Assembly: GCA_034432595.1 (NCBI GenBank)
Contig: DAOUBT010000015.1
Span: forward strand, 1 to 64,000
DNA from: DAOTZR01 sp034432595
GTDB lineage: Bacteria > Chloroflexota > Anaerolineae > B4-G1 > SLSP01
Direction of reading: 5' to 3'
Length of the DNA: 64,000 nt
Below the pieces are notes generated by a model. That model saw only the letters and a list, made by a program, of their open reading frames with translations. It had not been told where the DNA came from and made no database searches. Below are positions 7,874 to 16,810 of the stretch, piece by piece. Position 1 is the first letter of the stretch. Every line of letters begins with the position of its first letter. The translations under genes and the position numbers were made by a program.

Positions 7874-9703
7874 ATGTTGCGAGACTGGTTAATCGGGCCA
7901 CCGCTGCCCACCCAACTTGCGCAGGAGGAACGCCTGAGTAAGATCCAGGCCCTGGCGGCTTTTTCGCCCGATGCATTGTCTTCAATTGCTTATGCCAACC
8001 AGGAGATCTTTTTATCCCTGGTGGTAGCTGGCGCCGCCGGGTTAGCCTCGTCGTTGTGGATCGCCCTTGCGATCACCGTCGTGCTGGTCATCGTGGGCCT
8101 TTCTTATTACCAGACTATTCAAGCCTACCCGCAAGGAGGTGGCTCCTACACGGTCGCCAGAGAAAATTTAGGGATGACGACCAGCCTGGTGGTAGCAGGA
8201 GCTCTGGTGATTGACTACATGCTCAACGCTGCGGTAAGTGCGACTGCGGGCATCGCCGCGTTGACTTCGGCTTTCCCCGTCCTGCTGCCTTATCGCGTTA
8301 TTCTTTCGCTCACCCTGTTGGGTGTGATTACGATTCTGAATTTGCGCGGGGCGCGCGAATCGGGCCGGGCGATGGCCGTTCCCGTCTACGCTTTTGTCGG
8401 GACTTACGCTCTGCTCGTCGTGATAGGTCTGGTGCGAATGCGCATCGAACCAACCGCAGCGCTGCAAACCGTTGCGCCGCCGGCGCTGGTGCCGTTGACG
8501 TTGGGGGTCTTGTTGCACGCTTTCGCTTCTGGCTGCACGGCTTTGACCGGTGTGGAAGCCATCAGCAACGGCGTGCCCGCTTTCAAGCCCCCGGAGTCTC
8601 GTCACGCCGGGCAGACGTTGCTGGTGATGGTACTCTTGATGGGTTTCCTGTTCCTGGGCACGGTAGGCATGACCCAGCATTTCGCCGTGATTCCCGCGGA
8701 GCACGAAACCATTCTCTCCGCCCTGGCACATCGGCTGGTGGGATCGGGGCTTCCTTACTACCTCGTGCAGGGGGTCACCTTAGTCATGCTCGCCGTCGCG
8801 GCCAACACCAGCTTCGCCGGATTCCCACGCCTGGCCGCCATTCTGGCCCAGGATGGCTTTTTGCCGCGTCAACTTGCCTTTCTGGGCGACCGTCTGGTGT
8901 ATTCCAACGGCATCATACTGCTGTCGGCCCTTTCCATGGTGCTGGTCGTGCTTTTTGGGGGCGATACCCATGCGTTGATTCCGCTCTTTGCAGTCGGCAC
9001 TTTCACGGCCTTCACGCTTTCCCAGGCGGGCATGGTTCGTCACTGGTGGCGACGGCGCACCCGTGGCTGGGAGGTGAGTATGTTGATGAATGCCATGGGT
9101 ACCGTCATGACCGGCCTGGCGCTGACCCTGGTGACGATAGGCAGGTTTGTGCACGGCGCCTGGATTGTGCTGGTCTCCATTCCGCTGCTCGTGGCCCTGT
9201 TCCGCGCCATTAAAGCGCACTACGTGGAGATTGGACGCGAATTGACGCTGCATGGGCTGCCCCCCGACATTCGTCCTCTTGCCAAACCGCGCATCGTGAT
9301 TCCCATTTCCGGCGTTCATCGTGGCGTCATCGAAGCCGTGCGCTATGCGCTTTCGATTTCCGACAAAGTAACAGCCGTGTATGTGGAAGTGATGCCTGGA
9401 GGTGCGGAAAAGGTCCGCCGTGCCTGGGAGCAATGGGAGCCGGACATTCCCCTCGTGGTTTTGCCATCTCCCTACCGTTCCACCCTGGGACCCTTCCTGG
9501 AGTTCCTCGACCGCACCGATAATGAGCACAACGACGGACAACTGGCAACGGTTTTGCTACCGGAATTTGTCCCGGCGCGCTGGTGGCAGGTGCCTCTGCA
9601 CAATCAGACGGCGTGGCTGTTCAAAATGGCGCTTTTGTACCGGCGGCGGCGTTATGGACGGGGGCGCGCCATCATTGATGTGCCCTTCTTCTTGCGGCGT
9701 TAG
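7874..9703 (+). CDS. kimA: KimA-like potassium importer (APC superfamily)
   Basis: A 609-residue integral membrane protein. Residues 1-445 hold about 12 hydrophobic segments; about 460-609 form a soluble cytoplasmic domain with alternating strands and helices. The N-terminus (LIGPPLPTQ, then FSPDALSSIAY, then YPQGGGSYTVARENLG) matches B. subtilis KimA (YdaO), a high-affinity proton-coupled potassium importer. D33 and Y40 fall at the places of KimA D36 and Y43, residues tied to ion transport (alignment from memory). Many relatives are annotated only as amino acid permeases, so the substrate is inferred. GGAGGTAG precedes the ATG. No ydaO-type c-di-AMP riboswitch is recognisable upstream, unlike in B. 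subtilis. The stop overlaps the convergent sirtuin gene by 4 bases. Confidence 0.75.
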   Translation: MLRDWLIGPPLPTQLAQEERLSKIQALAAFSPDALSSIAYANQEIFLSLVVAGAAGLASSLWIALAITVVLVIVGLSYYQTIQAYPQGGGSYTVARENLGMTTSLVVAGALVIDYMLNAAVSATAGIAALTSAFPVLLPYRVILSLTLLGVITILNLRGARESGRAMAVPVYAFVGTYALLVVIGLVRMRIEPTAALQTVAPPALVPLTLGVLLHAFASGCTALTGVEAISNGVPAFKPPESRHAGQTLLVMVLLMGFLFLGTVGMTQHFAVIPAEHETILSALAHRLVGSGLPYYLVQGVTLVMLAVAANTSFAGFPRLAAILAQDGFLPRQLAFLGDRLVYSNGIILLSALSMVLVVLFGGDTHALIPLFAVGTFTAFTLSQAGMVRHWWRRRTRGWEVSMLMNAMGTVMTGLALTLVTIGRFVHGAWIVLVSIPLLVALFRAIKAHYVEIGRELTLHGLPPDIRPLAKPRIVIPISGVHRGVIEAVRYALSISDKVTAVYVEVMPGGAEKVRRAWEQWEPDIPLVVLPSPYRSTLGPFLEFLDRTDNEHNDGQLATVLLPEFVPARWWQVPLHNQTAWLFKMALLYRRRRYGRGRAIIDVPFFLRR

Positions 9704-10464
9704 CGCGCTTGCAGGGCGGCGATCAGGGCCGGCATCACCTCTTCCGCCGGCCCGGCCAGGCTGATGTGCACCAGAGGCGTGTGCGCCGTGGGGTTGGGGT
9801 TCACCTCGATGCAGAAAACCTTGTACTCCAGCGCCCAGACGGGGAGATGGGACGCCGGAGCGACCATGCCCGATGTGCCCACAATCAGCAGAACCTGGGC
9901 TTCGAGCACCGCTTCAACGGCAGCCCCCCAGGCATCCGAGGGCAACATCTCGCCAAACCACACCACATCCGGACGCTGCCAGGCGCCGCAGTAGGGGCAG
10001 GGTGGGGGAAAATCCAGGTCCAGTGGCGGCTCCGGCAGCAACGTGGGTTCGCCGCGGCAGGCGGCGCTGCACTTGAAGCGGCGGAAGCTGCCGTGGAGCT
10101 CCAGCACACGCCGGCTCCCCGCCGCCTGATGCAGGCCGTCAATGTTCTGCGTGATGACCGTCACCTGTGGGATGAGGTCCTCCAGTGCGGCGATAGCTTC
10201 ATGCGCCGGGTTGGGGCGCGCCGCCATAATATGGCGGCGGCGTTGATTGTACCAGGCCCACACCTCGCGTGGATGCTTCAGAAAGCCCTCGTAAGTAGCG
10301 TAAAGGTTGGGGTCGTAGCGCTGCCAGGCGCCGTCCGCGTCGCGGTAGGTGGCCAATCCGCTCGCGCGCGAGACGCCGGCGCCGGTCAACACGGCCAGCT
10401 TTTCGCAGCGCTTGAGGACTTGTGCCGCATGGAGCAGCTCCTTTTCAATGTCGGGATGGGCCAT
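9700..10464 (-). CDS. cobB: Sir2-family NAD-dependent protein deacylase
   Basis: A 254-residue class III deacylase that uses NAD+ to remove acyl groups from lysines. Visible family motifs are LTGAGVSRASGLATYRD (the NAD-binding GAG..S....FRD loop, with Tyr for the usual Phe), TQNIDGLHQAAG, and LELHGSF with the catalytic His. The zinc site is built from CSAAC and CPYC. GTSGMVAPASHLP and EVNPNPTA belong to the C-terminal NAD-binding part. The GVSRASGLATYRD loop differs from the common GISAESGIPTFRD, so substrate preference may be unusual. It starts within the 3' end of the upstream small membrane protein gene (20-base overlap), which suggests translational coupling. Confidence 0.88.
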   Translation of the reverse strand: MAHPDIEKELLHAAQVLKRCEKLAVLTGAGVSRASGLATYRDADGAWQRYDPNLYATYEGFLKHPREVWAWYNQRRRHIMAARPNPAHEAIAALEDLIPQVTVITQNIDGLHQAAGSRRVLELHGSFRRFKCSAACRGEPTLLPEPPLDLDFPPPCPYCGAWQRPDVVWFGEMLPSDAWGAAVEAVLEAQVLLIVGTSGMVAPASHLPVWALEYKVFCIEVNPNPTAHTPLVHISLAGPAEEVMPALIAALQAR

Positions 10465-10681
10465 AGCACTTCTGCCACAAATAAGCGCTCAGCAAAATCA
10501 GGAAAACGCCCACCCCCATCAACCCCGTGCTCAACAGGTCGAGCAAGGTGATACTGTGCTGCGCGTCCAGGACCCACAGGCTCGGCCCCTCGCTTTCAAA
10601 GGGCAGGGCTAAAGTCACCAGGCCCAACAGCGTCAACGTCAGACCCAGGGCGCTGAGCCAGGGGATGAGGCGCGCGCTCAT
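10445..10681 (-). CDS. Small two-helix membrane protein of unknown function
   Basis: A 78-residue protein with two hydrophobic segments, LSALGLTLTLLGLVTLAL (about 9-27) and LLSTGLMGVGVFLILLSAYL (about 49-68), joined by a short acidic loop. No family is recognised. It sits between the Trm112-like gene (3-base gap) and the sirtuin gene (20-base overlap), so the three are probably translated from one transcript. A pairing of the Trm112-like gene with small membrane proteins is not something I can link to a known function. Confidence 0.6.
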   Translation of the reverse strand: MSARLIPWLSALGLTLTLLGLVTLALPFESEGPSLWVLDAQHSITLLDLLSTGLMGVGVFLILLSAYLWQKCYGPSRH

Positions 10682-10684
10682 GGT

Positions 10685-10927
10685 TTACTCGACGCGGGGT
10701 GGGGGCACGGGCAGGCTTTCCACCGGCATGGCCTGCCATGCATTGCCCTGCTCAATCAACATCACCGGAATATCCTGTTGCACAGGGTATTTGCGCCCGC
10801 AATCCTGACACACCAACCAGTGGCCCCCGGCCACCAACTCCAGCCGCCCTGGGTCTTGGGTGGCCTCATGGGGTTGCGTCACACATGCCGGACAGCGCAG
10901 GATCGCCAGCAGTTTCTCGCTAATCAT
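10685..10927 (-). CDS. Trm112-like zinc-binding protein
   Basis: An 80-residue protein of the Trm112/UPF0434 family: it starts MISEKLLAILRCPAC, has a second pair CQDC, and ends with GRKYPVQQDIPVMLIE, the standard YPI(R)DGIPVML region. In eukaryotes and archaea Trm112 activates methyltransferases; bacterial members are small free-standing proteins of uncertain role. A strong GGAGG lies 6-10 bases before the ATG. It heads the small unit with the membrane protein and the sirtuin. Confidence 0.82.
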   Translation of the reverse strand: MISEKLLAILRCPACVTQPHEATQDPGRLELVAGGHWLVCQDCGRKYPVQQDIPVMLIEQGNAWQAMPVESLPVPPPRVE

Positions 10928-10960
10928 GGTTTTCCTCCAGGTTGATTGATATACAGTGGC

Positions 10961-11767
10961 TTACCCTAAAGCCACGTCCAGGAACATCATGATCGCAAAG
11001 CCCAGCAACACGCCCCAGGTGGCTTCGTGGGTGTTGCCGCTCTGTTGGGCTTCGGGGATGAGGTCCTCGGCGACGACGAAAATCATCGCGCCCGCGGCGA
11101 ACGCCATGGCGTAGGGCAGGATGGGACGCGCCACCAGCACGGTTGCAGCACCCAGCACGCCCGCGATGGGTTCCACCATGCCGGAAAGCTGCCCATACCA
11201 GAAGCTCTTGAGGTGCGAAGCGCCCTCACGATGGAGCGGCATGGACACCGCCAGACCTTCCGGCAGATTCTGAATGCCGATGCCTAAAGCCAGGGCCATG
11301 GCGCCGGCTAAGGTCGCCGAGGGCAACCCTGCTGCTGTAGCGCCAAAGGCCACCCCTACGGCCAGGCCTTCTGGGAAATTGTGGAGCGTAATCGCCAGAA
11401 TGAGCAGGGTCACACGCTGCCAGCGGGTCTTGATGCCTTCAGGATTCGCTTCGCCCATGTGCAGGTGCGGCAACACTTTATCCACGCCGCGCAGAAAAAC
11501 CCCGCCTGCCAGGAAGCCCACCACCGCCGGCACCCAGGCCGGGAGCAGGCCACCTTGCGCCATCTCGATAGCGGGGGCCAGCAGCGACCAGTAACTCGCG
11601 GCGATCATCACCCCGGCGGCGAAGCCCAACATGCTATCCATCACCTTCTGCTTCACATCGCGCGCCAGGAACACCCCCGCCGCGCCGAGCGCCGTCATGC
11701 CCCAAGTGAACAACGTTCCCAGCAGCCCTTGCAACACGGGATTGAGTTCACCTAACCAGTCTGTCAT
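10961..11767 (-). CDS. ZIP-family metal transporter
   Basis: A 268-residue membrane protein of the ZIP family (ZupT/GufA type), predicted to import divalent metals such as Zn2+. The metal-binding helices are visible: HNFPEGLAVGVAFG (helix 4), NLPEGLAVSMPL (helix 5) and EDLIPEAQQ near the end. About eight hydrophobic segments are present. The start at ATG 11767 is preferred over in-frame codons further upstream because AGGAGGAG precedes it and the protein then begins with a proper first helix (MTDWLGELNPVLQGLLGTLF). It runs divergently from the 4Fe-4S gene with about 100 bases between. Confidence 0.88.
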   Translation of the reverse strand: MTDWLGELNPVLQGLLGTLFTWGMTALGAAGVFLARDVKQKVMDSMLGFAAGVMIAASYWSLLAPAIEMAQGGLLPAWVPAVVGFLAGGVFLRGVDKVLPHLHMGEANPEGIKTRWQRVTLLILAITLHNFPEGLAVGVAFGATAAGLPSATLAGAMALALGIGIQNLPEGLAVSMPLHREGASHLKSFWYGQLSGMVEPIAGVLGAATVLVARPILPYAMAFAAGAMIFVVAEDLIPEAQQSGNTHEATWGVLLGFAIMMFLDVALG

Positions 11768-11828
11768 GCCGCTTCTCCTCCTCTGCGTTTCACGGATAGT
11801 ATAGCACAGCCCACTTGTTTGGAAAGCA

Positions 11829-11837
11829 TGGTATAAT
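11829..11837 (+). promoter_or_regulatory. Extended -10 promoter element
   Basis: TGGTATAAT with no good -35 at the normal distance. It lies 35 bases before the GTG start of the 4Fe-4S gene. The same nonamer occurs before two other transcription units in the window. Confidence 0.45.
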
Positions 11838-11871
11838 CGGGACGTCAGATGATTTGTAATTGGAGGTAATC

Positions 11872-12945
11872 GTGGAAACTCATCCACCCCTTGACCCGGC
11901 CTACAAGCGCTTAGCGCAGCGGCTCGACAGCCTGCCGGAGGGCTTTCCCCCTACGGCCAGTGGTGTGGAGTTGCGCTTGCTGGCCCACCTTTTCACGCCT
12001 GCGGAAGCGGCCCTGGTGGCGGATCTCACCCTCACGCCGGAGACGGCGCCGGAGTTCGCGCAACGCACCGGACGTGATGCGCGCGAGGTGCGGCAGATGC
12101 TCAAGGACCTGGTGCGACGCGGCCTCATCAGCGCGGAACGTACCCCGCGCGGCCTGGGCTATGCCCTGCTTCCCTTTGTCGTTGGCATCTACGAAATGCA
12201 GGGTAGCCGCATTGATCGCACCTTAGCGGAGCTTTTTGAGGCTTATTACCACGAGGCTTTCGGGCGCGTGGCTGCGATTAACCCGCCGGTGCACCGCGTC
12301 ATTCCCGTGCAGCAGAGCATCCAGACCGAACTTAACGTCCAGCCCTACGAAAACGCGGCGGACATCGTCCGCTCCGCGCAGGCCTGGGGCGTGTTGGATT
12401 GCGTCTGTCGCAAACAAAAAGCCCTCATCGGCCAACCCTGTGGTCACCCGCTGGACGTGTGTATGATTCTGAGCCAGACCCCCGGCGCTTTCGATCAGGC
12501 CGAGGGCATCCGCGCGCTCACCCTGGACGAGGCTCTGGCGACCCTGCGCCGCGCTGCCGACGCCGGGCTGGTGCATTCCGTGAGCAACTCGCGCGAGGAC
12601 TTGTGGTACATCTGTAACTGTTGTACCTGCTCCTGCGGCATCCTGCGCGGCATGGTGGATTTAGGTCTCAGCGGCGTGGTCGCCAGTTCCGGTTTTATCA
12701 GTCAGGTGGATGAGGCTGCCTGCATCGCGTGCGGCGCGTGCGCGGACCGCTGTCCCTTCATGGCCATCACCGTGGAAGACGTGGCGCGCGTGGACGCTTT
12801 GCGCTGCGCAGGCTGTGGGCAGTGCATCCTGGTGTGCCCCAGCGATGCGCTGAGCCTGGTCCGCCGCCCGGATGCCGGGCCGGATACGCTGCCCGCGAGC
12901 CTGGCGGAATGGCGCGAGCGCCGCGCCCGCGTTCGCGGCTTGTGA
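11872..12945 (+). CDS. 4Fe-4S dicluster protein with N-terminal winged helix
   Basis: A 357-residue protein. Residues about 30-110 resemble a winged-helix fold (TAREVRQ-type recognition helix: GRDAREVRQMLKDLVRRGLI). The middle has two cysteine groups, CVCRKQK..PCGHPLDVCM and WYICNCCTCSC, and the C-terminus is a 2x[4Fe-4S] ferredoxin domain with CIACGACADRCP and CAGCGQCILVCP. The layout matches a common anaerobe and Chloroflexota family annotated as 4Fe-4S proteins of unknown partner. A redox-responsive regulator or an electron carrier are both possible. The start is the GTG at 11872 with TGGAGGT before it. Confidence 0.78.
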   Translation: METHPPLDPAYKRLAQRLDSLPEGFPPTASGVELRLLAHLFTPAEAALVADLTLTPETAPEFAQRTGRDAREVRQMLKDLVRRGLISAERTPRGLGYALLPFVVGIYEMQGSRIDRTLAELFEAYYHEAFGRVAAINPPVHRVIPVQQSIQTELNVQPYENAADIVRSAQAWGVLDCVCRKQKALIGQPCGHPLDVCMILSQTPGAFDQAEGIRALTLDEALATLRRAADAGLVHSVSNSREDLWYICNCCTCSCGILRGMVDLGLSGVVASSGFISQVDEAACIACGACADRCPFMAITVEDVARVDALRCAGCGQCILVCPSDALSLVRRPDAGPDTLPASLAEWRERRARVRGL

Positions 12946-13154
12946 GCGAAGTGCCAAAGGCAAGTCCGTGCAGGCGAACTCCAGCTCGCAGATCGCAGGG
13001 TTGGGCATCGCTCAGGTCCGCTTGTTCAGGGCACGGCTGAACACGGATTTTCGCGGATTGAATCACGCCTTTCTGTGTGCATTGCGCAGATGGATGAACA
13101 TCGGGCTTCCATGCGTTATAGCCATGGCTCCAGACTTGACGCCGAGGTGGGCAA

Positions 13155-13254
<100 letters not shown>

Positions 13255-13378
13255 TGGCTATTCTGGTGCAGAAGGTAAGCAGGTACTGGAACTTTTCATC
13301 TCTTCCTGGCGTTTTTTTGATGAGGCGCGCTCACCTGAACGCGCGCCTGACTTTGAATTGCGGAAGGCGAGGTCGGAT

Positions 13379-15811
13379 ATGAGGCTTACACGGCAGATTG
13401 CAGGGTGGTTGACCCTCATCGCGTTGTTGGCGTGGGGGGTGCAACAGTCGCTTGGCGCGCCGTTACGCGCTCCTGTGCAGATGACGGTAACCCCGCTCAT
13501 GGCGGGCCATGCCAAATACGGGGAGTGGCTGCCGTTGCGTGTCACCTTGAGCAACAGCGGCGCCGATCTGGAAACCGAGGTGCGCGTCGAAGTGCCCACC
13601 AATGCAGGGACGGCGGTGTATGCCGCCGCGGTGCCTCTGCCCTCCGGCGCGCGGAAGGAGGTGACTCTCTACGTCCCACCGGCGACGTTTAGCCGCAGTC
13701 TGGACGTGCGGCTCATCAGCGGCCAGGAAGAACTCCTGCGCGAGTCGGTCAAGGTGCAGCTACACCCGCAAAGCGAAACCCTGATCGGCGTGATCAGCTC
13801 CCGCGCGGATGCGCTCAGTCTTTTGAGCGGGATGCAGCTTTCGACGCGCGACAAAACCTCGATTCTCCCGCTGCGTCTGGAGGATTTGCCAGAGCGCTAC
13901 GAAGCGCTGCGCAGCCTTGATGTGCTCGTGCTGAGCGATGTGGACACCACGCGCCTCACCCCCGCGCAGAGCGACGCCTTAACGGCCTGGGTAGAGCAGG
14001 GCGGCCATCTGGTGCTGGGCGGTGGCAGCGCGGCGGAACGGGTTTTCGCCGGCATCCCGGAAGCGCTGCGCCCCGTCACCCTGCAGGCTCCGCGCGACTT
14101 AGAGAACCTGTCCGTATTGGAGAAGCTCACCGGTTACGAGCTGCGCGTGGGCGGCCCCTTTGTTGCCACTTTCCCGGATGAAGTCCTTGGCGCAAAAATC
14201 ATTCATGCGGACGGGCAGACCTACGTGACGCAATTGACCCTGGGCAAGGGGTGGGTGATGTACCTGGCTTTAGATCCCACCGCCAGCCCCTTCGATGCCT
14301 GGGCTGGCACGCCTGCCTTTTGGCGCTTGCTCCTCGAAGCTGACCTGCGCTATCCCCCCTATGCGCCGGTGGATATTCCGCTTTCCGCTTTTGAGGCGGA
14401 GCAAATGGGCTATGCCCTGCAAAACCTGCCCGTTCTTGATCCGCCCTCGATGAAGACTTTAGCCCTGGTGTTAGGTCTCTACATTTTGCTGATTGGACCG
14501 CTGAACTACCTGGTCCTGCGGCGCTTGCGCAAACTGGATTGGGCCTGGCTGACGATTCCGCTTTTCACGGTGGCGTTTGCGGCGGGGGCGTTCTACGTGG
14601 GCTATCTCACGCGCGGCAATGACGTGGTTATCAACCGCATCTCGATTCTCAACCTGACGCCCGGCAGCACCCGCAACCCGGCGCGTAACTATGTCGGCAT
14701 TGTTTCGCCCAGCGCCACCACGTATGAAGTGCGTGTTAGCGGATCGCCCCTGCTTAGCCCGATCACGGCGGTCTATGGAGGGACTTGGGGGGTAAAAGAT
14801 ATGCCGCTGCCCGCTGTACCGGGCGGTCCAGAGAGTCAAACCGGCGGCACTCTCGGCTTTGAGGTGCTGCAGGGCGACCCGGCGCTGGTACGCAACTTGA
14901 GCATCAATCAGTGGGCGATGCAGAGCTTCAAGGCCGAGACGCTCTATCAGACCGAGACGCCGCCGTTTGAGGTGGAGGTGGAGACCGCGGGGGTGACGCG
15001 GGTACGCGGCACCATTCGCAACCACACGGATTACGACCTGCGGCAACCCGTGCTGGTGAACGGCTCCAGTTTTACGATCCTGGAGACCATCCCCGCGCAC
15101 GGTGAAAAAGTGTTTGATACGACCTGGCGCACGGATACTTCCGGCAATCAATTCCCCTGGTCGCTCTACAACGCGATATTCAACTGGAGCAGCAACGATC
15201 AGGCCGTGGCGCGTGATAATCAATTGCGTCAAAGCATTCTGGATGCCTATTTTGGCACGTCATGGGGGCAGCCGCAACTGCCTTCAGGCCTGCTCCTGTT
15301 GGGGTGGAGCGACATGCCCGTGCTGGATGTTGCGATTCCACGCTTGCGCCTCGCACCCTTGCAGACCACGCTCATTGCCTACTCCATGCCCTTGCCTGTG
15401 CAGGCGGGTGAGATTACGCTGCCCTTTGGGAGCGTGATCGGGCGCTTTGTCAGCTCCGAAGGGGATGGCGGTGAATGTGGGCCAGGGCGCATTTACCTCA
15501 CGCGCGGCAAGGTCGTCGTGGATTATCAGTTGCCCACGCAGGTCCGCGGTTTGAACATGGCTTCGCTGCAGGTGTTGGGCCGCCCTGATCCGGGCATCAC
15601 GGGGCTGCCCGCCGTGGCGCTCTACGATTGGGCCAAACAGGAATGGGTTCCCTTAGAACCGTTGCAGGACTACGTCGCCGCCGAAGTCCCTGACCCGCAG
15701 CGTTTCCTCAGCCCGGTCAGCAGTGTCATCCGTCTGCAGGCTTCCTTTGAGGATTGGGGCGGTAAGGGCTGCTACGAATTTCAGGTTGGCCTCACGGGAC
15801 AGATGCCGTAA
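13379..15811 (+). CDS. Large membrane-anchored exported protein (first gene of the ABC/VWA block)
   Basis: 810 residues: an N-terminal signal segment (LTRQIAGWLTLIALLAWGV), an extracytoplasmic beta-rich region (NSGADLETEVRVEVP, as in NEW3/CARDB folds), a GATase-like stretch (about 140-300; DVLVLSDVDTTRLTPAQSDAL), and a hydrophobic pair about 360-415 around IGPLNYLVLRRLRKLDWAW, followed by a second beta-rich part. The layout resembles DUF4350-type proteins and the accessory GldG-like partners of ABC exporters in gliding and envelope systems, but I cannot assign a function. ATG 13379 is preferred over TTG 13358 because GGCGAGG lies 6 bases before it. The ABC ATPase starts 12 bases after its stop, so the three genes form an operon. 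Confidence 0.72.
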   Translation: MRLTRQIAGWLTLIALLAWGVQQSLGAPLRAPVQMTVTPLMAGHAKYGEWLPLRVTLSNSGADLETEVRVEVPTNAGTAVYAAAVPLPSGARKEVTLYVPPATFSRSLDVRLISGQEELLRESVKVQLHPQSETLIGVISSRADALSLLSGMQLSTRDKTSILPLRLEDLPERYEALRSLDVLVLSDVDTTRLTPAQSDALTAWVEQGGHLVLGGGSAAERVFAGIPEALRPVTLQAPRDLENLSVLEKLTGYELRVGGPFVATFPDEVLGAKIIHADGQTYVTQLTLGKGWVMYLALDPTASPFDAWAGTPAFWRLLLEADLRYPPYAPVDIPLSAFEAEQMGYALQNLPVLDPPSMKTLALVLGLYILLIGPLNYLVLRRLRKLDWAWLTIPLFTVAFAAGAFYVGYLTRGNDVVINRISILNLTPGSTRNPARNYVGIVSPSATTYEVRVSGSPLLSPITAVYGGTWGVKDMPLPAVPGGPESQTGGTLGFEVLQGDPALVRNLSINQWAMQSFKAETLYQTETPPFEVEVETAGVTRVRGTIRNHTDYDLRQPVLVNGSSFTILETIPAHGEKVFDTTWRTDTSGNQFPWSLYNAIFNWSSNDQAVARDNQLRQSILDAYFGTSWGQPQLPSGLLLLGWSDMPVLDVAIPRLRLAPLQTTLIAYSMPLPVQAGEITLPFGSVIGRFVSSEGDGGECGPGRIYLTRGKVVVDYQLPTQVRGLNMASLQVLGRPDPGITGLPAVALYDWAKQEWVPLEPLQDYVAAEVPDPQRFLSPVSSVIRLQASFEDWGGKGCYEFQVGLTGQMP

Positions 15812-15823
15812 GGAGGAAGAGGC

Positions 15824-16810
15824 ATGAGTGTGGATATTGTTGAAACACGGCATTTGAGCAAACGCTACAGGAAAAACGCCCCCTGGGCTTTAGAGGATTT
15901 AAACCTGCGCGTGCCTCAGGGCGCTTTGTTTGGCTTCATCGGCCCCAACGGCGCGGGTAAGACCACGACCCTGCGCCTTCTGGCCGGCTTGCTGGAGCCA
16001 ACGCAGGGCGAGGTCTGGATTGCCGGACAGGCTGTCCACAAGGACCCGCGCGCCATTCATCACGTGGTCGGCTACATGCCGGATAGCTTCGGCCTCTACT
16101 ACGAGATGACGGCCTGGGAGTACCTGGACTTCTTCGCGCGCTGCCATGCCCTTTCTCCGGCGTATCGCAAGCGCGTGGTGGATGAGCTGCTCGAACTGGT
16201 GGGGCTGAGCCACAAACGCGATGAGGACGTGGGGCACCTTTCGCGCGGGATGCAGCAGCGCCTGTGTCTGGCGCACGCGCTGGTCCACGATCCGCAGGTG
16301 CTCCTGCTGGACGAACCTGCTTCCGGTTTGGATCCGCGGGCGCGCGTGGAGATGCGGGAGCTGTTGCGTGAGCTTTCCGCCATGGGCAAGACAATTATCC
16401 TCAGCTCCCACATTCTGAGCGAGCTGGCGGAGATCTGCAACGAAATCGGCATCATTCAGAAGGGCAAAATCGTCGCCAGCGGGCCGCTGGCCACCTTACG
16501 CAGCGCGGCGCGCCCCGGTCGCATGGTGCGCCTGCACGTCATTTCCGATCCGGAAGCGGCCCTCGCAGCGCTGAAAGCCTATCCCCATGTGGAAGAGGTT
16601 TATGCTCTGACGAACGGCACGAACGGACAGCACCCCGGCACGTGGCTTGAGGCCTATGTGACCGGCTCCCTGGATGAGGTGGCGGGGTTGCTTGCTCACG
16701 CGGTGCAAGAAGGCGTGCGCCTCATCGAGTTCCGCGAGGCGGGCAATGAGCTGGAGGAGCTGTTCCTGCAATTGACCACGGATGAGGTTTACGAGGAGGA
16801 AGCGGCATGA
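15824..16810 (+). CDS. ABC transporter ATP-binding protein
   Basis: 328 residues. Walker A is GPNGAGKT (40-47), the signature LSRGMQQRL, Walker B VLLLDEPASGLDP and the switch His is in SSHILSE. The subfamily is that of ABC-2 exporters (NatA/GldA-like). Residues after about 215 form a C-terminal accessory domain. AAGGAGGAAGAGG precedes the ATG, and the stop overlaps the next start (ATGA at 16807), the mark of coupling to the permease gene. The substrate is unknown. Confidence 0.9.
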   Translation: MSVDIVETRHLSKRYRKNAPWALEDLNLRVPQGALFGFIGPNGAGKTTTLRLLAGLLEPTQGEVWIAGQAVHKDPRAIHHVVGYMPDSFGLYYEMTAWEYLDFFARCHALSPAYRKRVVDELLELVGLSHKRDEDVGHLSRGMQQRLCLAHALVHDPQVLLLDEPASGLDPRARVEMRELLRELSAMGKTIILSSHILSELAEICNEIGIIQKGKIVASGPLATLRSAARPGRMVRLHVISDPEAALAALKAYPHVEEVYALTNGTNGQHPGTWLEAYVTGSLDEVAGLLAHAVQEGVRLIEFREAGNELEELFLQLTTDEVYEEEAA

